Source of the DNA: an uncultured Saprospiraceae bacterium
Lineage (GTDB): Bacteria > Bacteroidota > Bacteroidia > Chitinophagales > Saprospiraceae
Length of the DNA stretch: 64,000 bases
Direction of reading: 5' to 3'
Assembly (NCBI GenBank): GCA_943788055.1
Contig: CALSOU010000003.1
Coordinates: 62,001 to 126,000, forward strand
Shown here: one piece after another, positions 52,166 to 60,213 of the stretch
Numbering within the stretch: the stretch's first letter is position 1
Layout of the letters: each line of letters begins with the position of its first letter
The notes under the pieces: generated by a model
Database searches by the model: none
What the model was told of the DNA's origin: nothing
What the model saw: the letters and a program-made list of their open reading frames with translations, nothing else
Program-made: the position numbers and the translations under genes

Positions 52166-52903
52166 ATGAAAGTTTTAAAATATCTAGCGATTACCATTGC
52201 TGTCTTGATTGCTGTAGTTTTCAGTACTTGCTCTATAATGAGTAAAGATTTGCCAACAGGAATTGAGTCTCCGAGAACAGAAGAAATGGTATCGGATATG
52301 TGGGAAGGTCTCAATAAAGCGGCGTGGGATACTACGACATACGTTCGATGGTCATTTGCAGGTGTTCATCACTACCTTTGGGACAAAAAAGACAATCTAG
52401 CACAGATTTCTTGGAAGAAAAATCGAGTTTTATTGGATCCAGATCAAGTAGATGGTCTAACATTCGTTGATGGCGTCGAGCAAGAAGGAAAAAAGAAGCA
52501 GAAGTTAATTCAAGATGCTTGGTCATTTTGGTGTAATGATATGTATTGGTTCACTGCGCCATTTAAAGTTAAGGATTCGGGCACTACTTTATCAATGGTA
52601 GAGCATGAAGATCATGATAGACTCAAAGTTTCGTATACTTCAGGAGGTGTGACGCCAGGTGATTCGTATGTATGGATTTTTGATGAAGATGGAATTCCAA
52701 CGGGATGTGAAATGTATGTCCAGATTTTACCAATCAAAATGGTTTATACTCCTTGGAAAAATTGGACGACGATTTCCACTGGGGCTAAGCTATGCGGCGA
52801 GCACAAAATGATGGGAATCGGGTTGACGCTAGGGAATATTGCTGGTGGAATGATGCTTGAAGATGTGGGTTTGGAAACAGACATTTGGGCTGCGATACGG
52901 TAA
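52166..52903 (+). CDS. Unknown lipoprotein beside the photolyase gene
   Basis: 245 aa, ATG start. The signal VLKYLAITIAVLIAVVFS ends in a lipobox-like FSTC (Cys22). The mature part has YVRWSFAGVHHYLWDKKDNL, several Trp residues, WFTAPFKVKDSGTTLSMVEH and a C-terminal KNWTTISTGAKLCGEHKMMG. The layout (a single alpha/beta domain with a buried cavity) is unclassified to me; similar uncharacterised proteins occur in marine Bacteroidota. It is 78 nt behind the photolyase, so it may be co-transcribed, though a lipid-binding function is only guesswork. Confidence 0.7.
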   Translation: MKVLKYLAITIAVLIAVVFSTCSIMSKDLPTGIESPRTEEMVSDMWEGLNKAAWDTTTYVRWSFAGVHHYLWDKKDNLAQISWKKNRVLLDPDQVDGLTFVDGVEQEGKKKQKLIQDAWSFWCNDMYWFTAPFKVKDSGTTLSMVEHEDHDRLKVSYTSGGVTPGDSYVWIFDEDGIPTGCEMYVQILPIKMVYTPWKNWTTISTGAKLCGEHKMMGIGLTLGNIAGGMMLEDVGLETDIWAAIR

Positions 52904-53080
52904 ATATTTACTTGCACTTTTTTTTGCTCTAGTTAGGTGGAATTTCAGTGACTATTTTCGGCTCAGTAGGTTGATAAACTTCATATCTAAATGAGATTGT
53001 TACTTGGTGATTTTCTAGGTTTGGAGTTACCCGTTCTATGATGGTTTAATTGATTTGGTGCTTGGTCTGTTGTGTTTTTT

Positions 53081-53105
53081 ACTTTTTTTGTCCGTCAAAA
53101 AACAT
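53081..53105. repeat. T7/A6 hairpin next to repeat copy B
   Basis: ACTTTTTTTG TCCGT CAAAAAACAT: a 7-bp stem with 5-nt loop, the reverse-orientation counterpart of the hairpin at 40444-40468. Confidence 0.65.
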
Positions 53106-53264
53106 GGATCAATGAAGTGTGAGATGCCGAGGTAGGTTCTGTGAAATTTCGTTTTATACAAGGCAGAAAGCAAAGATACAGCAGAGTTATGGCGAGTATT
53201 TCTAACGAAGTAGAGAACGAACTTTATAGAAAACTAGTCGGTAATCTAACATTTCATTGGTACT

Positions 53265-53425
53265 AAACAATAAACTTCTCTCACTAGAAAACTCGTCTTA
53301 GACCCTTTCCTTTCAGTCTAACCTTTTCATGATAGTACTTTCAGCCTTCGCGATTCTCCCCGCTATATCCACCTCTCAGTTCCTCCGAATCGCTGCACTG
53401 TGCATCTCGAACAGTTCTAGTTCGA
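53265..53425 (-). repeat. Dispersed repeat, copy B
   Basis: Reverse complement of copy A (40281-40445) at about 80% identity over 160 bp, with perfect blocks of 31 nt (53335-53365) and 21 nt (53277-53297). The element and hairpin keep the same order and relative orientation as in copy A, but are 160 nt apart here instead of touching. Confidence 0.85.
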
Positions 53426-53524
53426 CTCCTGCAAAATGATCCTTAATGAAATTGCGAGTCAATTCTACTAGCTCTAGCGTTTATATTTAGGAAGTGTGTA
53501 AGATTCGAAAACTACGATGATCTT

Positions 53525-54181
53525 CTACACCGTAATTGCTTGATTAAGATAGCGTCTGAAAGGAAGTAAAACCAAATAAGATTCGACTACTAGATCATCA
53601 AAGTTTTTATCAACGATTTGTTTTCTTGAAAGTAGCTGCTCCACAGCGAAGGTTTTGTTCATCAATAATTCAATAAATCGGTGGTCTGAATCATAAGCTT
53701 GAGGAGATTGAGTAAGCCTACTCTCTGAGTCAACAAGTCCTCCATACATGAGCTTAAATTTCGGCTCTTGCATAATCCTTAGAAGTTCCTCGCCATTATA
53801 ATCAATGGCATCCCTTATGCTTTTGAGAATCTTATTATCTGGCCTCCAATAGCCACCTGCTAACATAGATCGATTAACACCGATTTGAATATAGTAGTCA
53901 CCTTGTTTTGATAATTGATCTAGCCCAGCTCCAAAGTGATCCTTGTATACCGGCCTGTTTGGATGATAAAGCAAGTTGTTATTAATTTTATTAATAGCCT
54001 TTTTGCCAGGTGTGTCAAAATAGAGGGGATCTAACTCAGCCAGTCTCTTGTTCATTTTATCAAGCCAAGACACAAAATCTGTTCGAATTGCTCTATATCT
54101 CTTACGATTTAGATCCATCCATTCTTTCTGATTGTTTTCCTGGAGTTCTTCCAAAAAATCTAGCATTGCTTCAAAAGCCAT
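53525..54181 (-). CDS. DUF2461 (TIGR02453) family protein
   Basis: 218 aa, ATG start. The family signature is present: FLEELQENNQKEWMDLNRKR, LNNNLLYHPNRPVYKDHFGA and GGYWRPDNKILKSIRDAIDY. Function unknown, soluble. The paralogue at 55426 lies 1.2 kb away on the opposite strand, with mscS and a gene remnant between them. The two differ strongly, so the duplication is old or independently acquired. It follows mscS by 10 nt and is probably transcribed with it. Confidence 0.88.
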   Translation of the reverse strand: MAFEAMLDFLEELQENNQKEWMDLNRKRYRAIRTDFVSWLDKMNKRLAELDPLYFDTPGKKAINKINNNLLYHPNRPVYKDHFGAGLDQLSKQGDYYIQIGVNRSMLAGGYWRPDNKILKSIRDAIDYNGEELLRIMQEPKFKLMYGGLVDSESRLTQSPQAYDSDHRFIELLMNKTFAVEQLLSRKQIVDKNFDDLVVESYLVLLPFRRYLNQAITV

Positions 54182-54191
54182 ATCTCTTCTT

Positions 54192-55052
54192 CTACTTTTG
54201 TTTTTTATCTAAAAATTTCTCTTGATTATCTTTTGTAATAAGAACACGGTGCGGAAATGCAATTTGAACACCTTCTCGATCAAATCGTTTCTTGATACTT
54301 TCTAAGGCGTCACAACTTAAAATAAATGCATTCCTTGCATTGTCGGCCCAAGCCCAAGCTCTCAAATTGACAGAAGACTCTCCAAGCATCAGAACTCTAA
54401 CTATCACGACAGGTGCACTTTCAGCAATCATTTCTTCTGTACGAGCGTCAATGGTCAGTGGATGATTTAGAACTTCCTCGGCCATGATTGATTTAGCAAG
54501 GTCGATACCGCTATCATAGGTTATATTCATGTCTATCCATTTGCAGATTCTTTCATCTGTAAAGTCTGCGTTGATAATGACTTCTTCACTTATGACTGAG
54601 TTTGGAATTACGATTCTTTGATTTTCAAAATTGCGGATTACTGTGTGTCGCAAAGTGATATCTTCAACAATTCCTTGATGAGTGTTAATAAGTAATCTAT
54701 TGTTAATGCGAAATGGCTTGAAGATAATTATGAAAACACCACCAACTATATTACTCAGTGCAGCTTGAGAAGCTAAACTAATAGCGACTGCTGCAATACC
54801 TGCACCGGCTAGAAGAGAGCCTGCTAAGGTGCGTAAATTGGGCACTGAATATACTGCCAAACAAAAACCTAATGTGTAGATTAGACCAACTACAAAGTGT
54901 TTTACAAACTTATAGTTTGTCGGATCATTCTGAAGAAAGTCAGTTGACGTTTTGATAAATTTATTAAACGCTCTAATAAACAGGAAAGCCACGAAGAACA
55001 TCGCTAGAATAATACCCGAAAAGGATAAAATATGTACAATATTTTGATCCAT
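54192..55052 (-). CDS. mscS: Small-conductance mechanosensitive channel (MscS family)
   Basis: 286 aa, ATG start. Two to three N-terminal membrane helices, the pore helix AGAGIAAVAISLASQAALS and NIVGGVFIIIFKPFRI, then the beta domain NFENQRIVIPNSVISEEVII. It is the MscS fold that opens under hypo-osmotic membrane tension to release solutes. The gene starts directly behind the 3' end of a glycerate kinase remnant on the same strand. Confidence 0.93.
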   Translation of the reverse strand: MDQNIVHILSFSGIILAMFFVAFLFIRAFNKFIKTSTDFLQNDPTNYKFVKHFVVGLIYTLGFCLAVYSVPNLRTLAGSLLAGAGIAAVAISLASQAALSNIVGGVFIIIFKPFRINNRLLINTHQGIVEDITLRHTVIRNFENQRIVIPNSVISEEVIINADFTDERICKWIDMNITYDSGIDLAKSIMAEEVLNHPLTIDARTEEMIAESAPVVIVRVLMLGESSVNLRAWAWADNARNAFILSCDALESIKKRFDREGVQIAFPHRVLITKDNQEKFLDKKQK

Positions 55053-55054
55053 AG

Positions 55055-55314
55055 TTATTCTTTATTAGTTGAATTTGCACTTAAATAATAGTATGCACTA
55101 GTAGGTCGCATTAGTGGATCAACCACCTCGAGCATCAACAACTCCAGTGATAATTTACCTTTAAGGATGTCAAGCGTACCATCTCCTCCATCGGACTAAT
55201 AATAAATTTTAGAGATGAATCAAAGTGCTGAAGTTCTTCATGCATAATTCTGCATATTTCCTTGGCAGACAATGAACCTTTAAATTTGTCAGGTATTAAA
55301 AGTATACGTTTCAT
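55055..55314 (-). pseudogene. Glycerate kinase remnant (N-terminal part, frameshifted)
   Basis: From ATG 55314 the minus strand reads KRILLIPDKFKGSLSAKEIC, RIMHEELQHFDSSLKFIIS and then PM. One frame over it continues as DGGDGTLDILKGKLSLELLM and EVVDPLMRPTSAYYYLSAN, ending at TAA 55055. PDxFKGSLSA, DGGxGT and DPLxRP are the conserved N-terminal blocks of type II (GlxK/GarK) glycerate kinases. A frameshift sits where PMADGGEGT should be, and about 290 of the roughly 375 residues are missing. The fragment ends 2 nt before mscS, so a deletion joined the two. Confidence 0.8.
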
Positions 55315-55425
55315 CTTTTATTAATACATGCATAAAGGGGTAATAACTATCCTAAAGTAAACAAAACTAGCAGGATTGTATAGCAAATGCCTAAATTTAT
55401 TAATGTACTTTCAAACAATTAATTT

Positions 55426-56097
55426 ATGTCTTCTCAAGTATCAAAAAAATCACTTAAGTTTCTCAAAGATCTTTCCAAGAATAATGATCGAGATTGGTTT
55501 GCGGAGCATAAACCTCGCTATCAAACAGCTCTTTCCGAGTTTAAGGATTTCATCGCGGATGTAGAAACTGGCATACAGGAAATCGATGAAATAGAGAAAA
55601 CAAAGGTTTTTAGAGTTTATCGTGATGTACGATTTAGCAAGGATAAGTCTCCATACAAAAGCTTCTTTTCTGCAAGTTTCACAAGAGCAGGTAAATATAG
55701 AAGAGGTGGTTTGTATTTAGCTATTGAACCAGATAAAGCGATGGTGGGCGGTGGCTTTTGGGGTCCTGAATCCAAAGATTTAAAGTTTATTAGAGAGGGA
55801 ATTATTCGAGAAGAGGAAGCATATCGCCAGTTGATTGAAGGTGAGGATATCAACGAGTTTTTCGGAGGCATAGAGGGAAATGCGTTAAAGACTGCTCCAA
55901 GGGGTTTTGACAAACAACACCCTGCAGTTGACTTGATTAGAAATAAGCAATACTTATTGATGAAGCATTATGATGCCGATCGTGTGGTTTCACTCGATTT
56001 TGCAAGCACTGTAGTAAGTACTTTTAAGAAAATGCTCCCATATTTTAACTTCATGTCGGAGCTTCTTGTTTTTGATGAAAACGGGATTGAACGTTAA
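55426..56097 (+). CDS. DUF2461 (TIGR02453) family protein, paralogue
   Basis: 223 aa, ATG start. Family blocks FLKDLSKNNDRDWFAEHKPR, VFRVYRDVRFSKDKSPYKSF and LYLAIEPDKAMVGGGFWGPE are complete and closer to the family consensus than those of the paralogue at 53525. Function unknown. It is followed after 9 nt by arfB on the same strand, so they are probably co-transcribed. Confidence 0.9.
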   Translation: MSSQVSKKSLKFLKDLSKNNDRDWFAEHKPRYQTALSEFKDFIADVETGIQEIDEIEKTKVFRVYRDVRFSKDKSPYKSFFSASFTRAGKYRRGGLYLAIEPDKAMVGGGFWGPESKDLKFIREGIIREEEAYRQLIEGEDINEFFGGIEGNALKTAPRGFDKQHPAVDLIRNKQYLLMKHYDADRVVSLDFASTVVSTFKKMLPYFNFMSELLVFDENGIER

Positions 56098-56106
56098 TAT
56101 TGAACT

Positions 56107-56535
56107 ATGTCATTAAATCAGGGTTTTCGTGCAGTATTAGATGAAATTCATAACGAGGTTGTTCTTTCAACTGCACGAAGTGGCGGAGCTGGTGGTCAAC
56201 ATGTAAATAAGGTGGAGACGAAAGTTATCCTTAAATGGAATATTCTGGAATCTAACTCACTTACTCATCAGCAAAAACTAAAGATTCGTGAAAAGCTTTC
56301 GAATAGATTGAATAAGGAGGGAGAGTTAGTACTTCAAGAACAAGGAAGTAGATCACAGCTAACCAACAAAGTTGCTATTTTCAAAAAGCTCGATAGATTG
56401 ATAATACGAAGCCTCACTGTCAAGAAGAAAAGAAAGCCTACTCGTCCTTCCAATTCTTCGATTATTCAACGCAGACAAGAGAAAAAACGTCGGTCAGATA
56501 TCAAAAAAATGCGTAAAAAGCCACAATTAGATTAA
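56107..56535 (+). CDS. arfB: Alternative ribosome rescue factor ArfB
   Basis: 142 aa, ATG start. The hydrolase motif ARSGGAGGQHVNKVETKVI (GGQ) and a lysine/arginine-rich C-terminal tail (KKKRKPTRPSNSS, then QRRQEKKRRSDIKKMRKK), which enters the empty mRNA channel of stalled ribosomes, are both present. ArfB (YaeJ) frees the peptide from stalled ribosomes without a stop codon. Size distinguishes it from release factors 1 and 2. Confidence 0.94.
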   Translation: MSLNQGFRAVLDEIHNEVVLSTARSGGAGGQHVNKVETKVILKWNILESNSLTHQQKLKIREKLSNRLNKEGELVLQEQGSRSQLTNKVAIFKKLDRLIIRSLTVKKKRKPTRPSNSSIIQRRQEKKRRSDIKKMRKKPQLD

Positions 56536-56545
56536 ACGGTAGTAT

Positions 56546-57460
56546 TTACATGTTGAAATGAGCGATATCAACGAATTGATTTACTCGAGCGTGTATCTGA
56601 TTTTCATCAAGCGTTTTCAGCTTTTCGATACTGAATTCTTCAACGCAGAAAGAAGCCATTACAGAACCATAAATAATAGCTCGCTTCATATTTTCAAAGG
56701 AGATATCGTCTGATTTCGCAATGTAACCGATAAATCCACCTGCAAATGTATCACCAGCACCGGTAGGATCCATTACTCTAGCCATTGGCAAAGCAGGAGC
56801 GGAAAAGATTTTACCTTCAGAAAAAAGTAAGGCACCATGTTCTCCTTTTTTGATTACAACAAATTTCGGTCCCATTTCATGAATCTTCATAGCGGCAGAA
56901 ACTAGTGCGTACTCACCGGATAATTGACGAGCCTCTTCATCATTGATCGTAATTACATCGACGTGCTTCATAACTTCCTTTAATTCATCCATTGCTACAT
57001 CCATCCAGAAGTTCATCGTATCCATAACGACTAATTTAGGATCACCATTCAGTTGCTTTAGCGTTTGCATCTGAATTGCTGGAGTAAGGTTTCCAAGCAT
57101 GATATATTGTGAGTTCTTGTAAGAGTTTGGCAGAATCGGATCAAAATCAGCAAGAACATTTAGCTCTGTTGCTAAGGTTGTTCTTTGGTTCATATTATCG
57201 TGATACTCGCCAGCCCAGAAGAAGGATTTTTTATCTTCGACGATTTCTAAACCTTCTGTTTTTACACCTCTTTTGTGAAGTAAATCAATTTCATCACTTG
57301 GAAAATCATCACCTACGATTGAGACAAGACGGATGTCATTGGTAAAGTATGATGCTGACCAACTAGCATAAGTACAAGCACCTCCTACGACTTTTTCTGC
57401 ATGTCCAAAAGGTGTCTTAATATCATCAAATGCAACTGTTCCTACTGTTAATAAACTCAT
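56546..57460 (-). CDS. PfkB-family sugar/nucleoside kinase
   Basis: 304 aa from ATG 57460. A 19-residue extension to 57517 adds an unrelated start and is rejected. The PfkB (ribokinase) fold is complete: SLLTVGTVAFDDIKTPFG, GGACTYASWSASYF, and MDPTGAGDTFAGGFIGYIAK with the catalytic Asp of the GAGD motif. KGEHGALLFSEGKIFSAPAL is the ATP-side strand. The substrate is not predictable; adenosine- or ribokinase-like. It converges with arfB. Confidence 0.88.
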   Translation of the reverse strand: MSLLTVGTVAFDDIKTPFGHAEKVVGGACTYASWSASYFTNDIRLVSIVGDDFPSDEIDLLHKRGVKTEGLEIVEDKKSFFWAGEYHDNMNQRTTLATELNVLADFDPILPNSYKNSQYIMLGNLTPAIQMQTLKQLNGDPKLVVMDTMNFWMDVAMDELKEVMKHVDVITINDEEARQLSGEYALVSAAMKIHEMGPKFVVIKKGEHGALLFSEGKIFSAPALPMARVMDPTGAGDTFAGGFIGYIAKSDDISFENMKRAIIYGSVMASFCVEEFSIEKLKTLDENQIHARVNQFVDIAHFNM

Positions 57461-57771
57461 CGTGGCTAATTTTTTTGCAAAAGTAAAGAATTCAAAGCTT
57501 TCGAGATCAATTTCCATAGACTTTGGCAGCTAAATAGCGATATACTACCAATGATATAGATCAAATTGTGGCGTGATTTGCTCGACGCAGTTTTTAGTGC
57601 CATCATTTTAAGACAGCTACCGTGCTAGTTTGTTGATATGAAATGAGGAAGTCCTACGTTTGAGCCAAACAGTCTTACAAAAGTATCTTGAGGCTTCATG
57701 GTATGTAATGCGGTGAGGAGAATCAATTATAGTAGTATTCTCATTCTTTGTGGTTTATGTAAAATATTGAT

Positions 57772-59637
57772 TTATCGGATAAGAGAGATCGTGCCAGAAT
57801 AAGTAATCACTTCTCTATCTAAATATAAAACGGAAATCATATAGGTATATGTTCCAGGTTTCATTGCTCGATTCTTATAGATTCCGTCCCATGAAAACAG
57901 AGGATCATTGGGCTGGAAATCGGAAGCTTCAAAAAGTACATTCCCCCACCGATCGTAGATTTGAAATAGATTGATTTGCTCTACATTTGGCTGTGACCCA
58001 AAGACAAGAAAATCGTCATTATTATTGTCACCATTTGGCGTAAAAGCACTCGGTATATAGAGCTTGCGAACAACTCGTACATCAATATATACTGAATCAA
58101 TGGCAATGCAATTGTCTTCTGATAAAGTCTCGAGGTAGACCCAAGTTGATTCAGCTGGTTGCCAAGTCTGTTCTGTGCAATTTGGAGCGCAAGGGAATAT
58201 TTCTTCAGGAAACCAATTGAATGCAATGGTCGTCTCACTGACGCCGGCATAAAGGGTTGTTGTCTCGCCAAGTTCAACTAATTGATCTTCGCCAAGATTA
58301 ATCGTATAGGGAACTGGCCCTTCTAGTTCAATAGTTTCTGTGACAGTGCAGCCGTACCGATCAGTAATAAAAAATTCGTACTCACCAGCGGGTAAATTTT
58401 CGATTAATGTAACATTGTATATCTGGTCTCCATTAAATAGTATGTCGAAAGGACCCAGTGCGTTTTCAATACTTTCCAAAATAATAGACCCATCTGAAGT
58501 ATCAGAACATTTGGGTTCTTGGATCAAAAAATTGGCTTTAATCTCTGGCTCAGTAACAAATGTCAAAGTAGATGTAACGATACTATCACAACCTAAGCGA
58601 TTAAGTAACGTGTCCACATAAATTCCAGAATTTTCGTAAGTTGAGTTACCAATAGTAAACTGCAGGCCTTGACATAGACTGTCGGCGATCGCAGTGAATT
58701 TGGGAATCACCTCAACTACTTTGACATTTGAGATAATTCTACATTTACTATTCATCAAGTTTTCAGGAGCACTTGCTAACTTATATCGGTAATAGTATGT
58801 GCCTGCAGAAAGATTTGAAAATTCATAGCTAAGATCATTTTCGCCTGGTAAATCTACCCAAGTTACACCACCGTCAAAGCTCTCTTGCCATTGAACTTGT
58901 GGGTCGTCGTATTGATCTCCATTGATTGTAGCATCAAGTAATATTGAGTTTCCATCTTCACAAATGTTGGCAACCTCTAGAGGTAAAATCAAAGCTTCAG
59001 GACCACAGGCTCTAAAGGTAATATTATCAATAGCCAAGTCATTTCCGATGCCTCCAGGAGCGTTGTTGGCAAGTGATAATTTCACAAATGTTTGACCTGG
59101 ACCTGTGCTAAAGGTAAATCCATAGGTATTCCATTTATTATTTTCAGGTACATTCCCCGATTCATATGCAATGAAGTTATTAATGAGAAATGAAACATTT
59201 GGAAGGATAATATTTGCTCCAAAATGCAGGTTGCGAACGTCTGCTGAAAATTCGTAAATCGTATTTTCACATAGTCCTGTAATTATTTGTTCATAGAAAA
59301 GTCCTGTATCAAAACTTGCATTTACGACCATCATATATCCATTTGGATCGTTGCTATTATCTCCGATATTTGCCCATCCCCAGTTTTGATTCCAGACCGT
59401 GATATTATTTGTTAAACAGTAAGATCCGTCGGGTGGAGGTGGATTTGTTGTGTATAAATAGCCTGGAGCAATTCCAGGGTCATTAGGCGGAATATTAGGA
59501 ACTCCAGAGCCAAAGTCACCGTCGGTAAAAATATTTTCGCCTAAATTACCTTCGCAGAGTTGCGCAGTCAAGCTAATACAAATGCTGAATTGCAGCGTTA
59601 GGACTAGAACAACGTGCGAAAGGATTTTATGAAGCAT
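57772..59637 (-). CDS. Secreted surface protein with gliding-motility-associated C-terminal domain (T9SS type B)
   Basis: 621 aa, ATG start. Signal peptide of about 25 residues (ILSHVVLVLTLQFSICIS ... LTAQ). A beta-sandwich domain (residues about 30-215, with WGWANIGDNSND and NNIAPGG-like SLANNAPGGIGNDLAIDNI) is carbohydrate-binding in appearance. An Ig-like region follows, then one SprB-like unit (SDGSIILESIENALGPFDIL) and the CHU_C domain (LYIPSAFTPNGDNNNDDFLV ... IYDRWGNVLFEASDF ... GTYTYMISV). The C-terminus directs T9SS export as type B cargo, without cleavage-anchoring as in type A. Confidence 0.9.
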   Translation of the reverse strand: MLHKILSHVVLVLTLQFSICISLTAQLCEGNLGENIFTDGDFGSGVPNIPPNDPGIAPGYLYTTNPPPPDGSYCLTNNITVWNQNWGWANIGDNSNDPNGYMMVVNASFDTGLFYEQIITGLCENTIYEFSADVRNLHFGANIILPNVSFLINNFIAYESGNVPENNKWNTYGFTFSTGPGQTFVKLSLANNAPGGIGNDLAIDNITFRACGPEALILPLEVANICEDGNSILLDATINGDQYDDPQVQWQESFDGGVTWVDLPGENDLSYEFSNLSAGTYYYRYKLASAPENLMNSKCRIISNVKVVEVIPKFTAIADSLCQGLQFTIGNSTYENSGIYVDTLLNRLGCDSIVTSTLTFVTEPEIKANFLIQEPKCSDTSDGSIILESIENALGPFDILFNGDQIYNVTLIENLPAGEYEFFITDRYGCTVTETIELEGPVPYTINLGEDQLVELGETTTLYAGVSETTIAFNWFPEEIFPCAPNCTEQTWQPAESTWVYLETLSEDNCIAIDSVYIDVRVVRKLYIPSAFTPNGDNNNDDFLVFGSQPNVEQINLFQIYDRWGNVLFEASDFQPNDPLFSWDGIYKNRAMKPGTYTYMISVLYLDREVITYSGTISLIR

Positions 59638-60213
59638 AGGGTATGTTCAATTGTAATTTTGAAAAATACGAACTTGTAAAGATAGGGAGTTTAGCTATGG
59701 GAACAAAAGAGTAGAAGTAGAAAGCGGACGACCACTGGTCATTTAGGACTTTTGTAGCTGGAAAATAGGGAAACAATCAGAATGAAACGTTTTCGTTGCG
59801 ATGCATACGGAAAGAAGCGTAGTAAGCTAGCTTAATCTAGCTCGAGCTAAAATCTTTTTAAATGAGAAAGACATCTACTGATAAAACCTAAGTTTCATTT
59901 GTAATTGCGTCCATCTAGAATGTAAATGCTGGAAAATCTGATCGGTTGATTTTCTAAGCGACTGAGCTTTTTCATAAATTTTTTTTCTACAATATTGTCG
60001 TATTCTGAAGCTTTAGGGTTTCCCAAAGAAAGTATTGATCTTAAATATTATTTTCCAATAAAATTTATTGAAAATTACTTGGTTGCGCATTTCTCTAATA
60101 TTAGGGTGTCATTATTTACTTATATTGGTTCTACGTAAGTAATATACTTTTTATAGCAGTCTTTTCATGTATGATTAAAATTGCTACAATTTATAGGTAA
60201 AATCATCACAATC
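59638..60213. other. Intergenic region upstream of the SprB-like adhesin
   Basis: 576 AT-rich nt between divergent genes. It should hold promoters for both; no clear TAnnTTTG pair was found. The 12-nt palindrome TAGCTCGAGCTA lies at 59838-59849 and occurs once more at 34239-34250. No open reading frame is supported. Confidence 0.5.

Larger units (their letters stand above)
52904..53524. other. Intergenic region holding repeat copy B
   Basis: 621 nt. It contains the T7/A6 hairpin (53081-53105), an unexplained 160-nt spacer (53106-53264) and repeat copy B (53265-53425). I see no gene in it. Confidence 0.6.
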
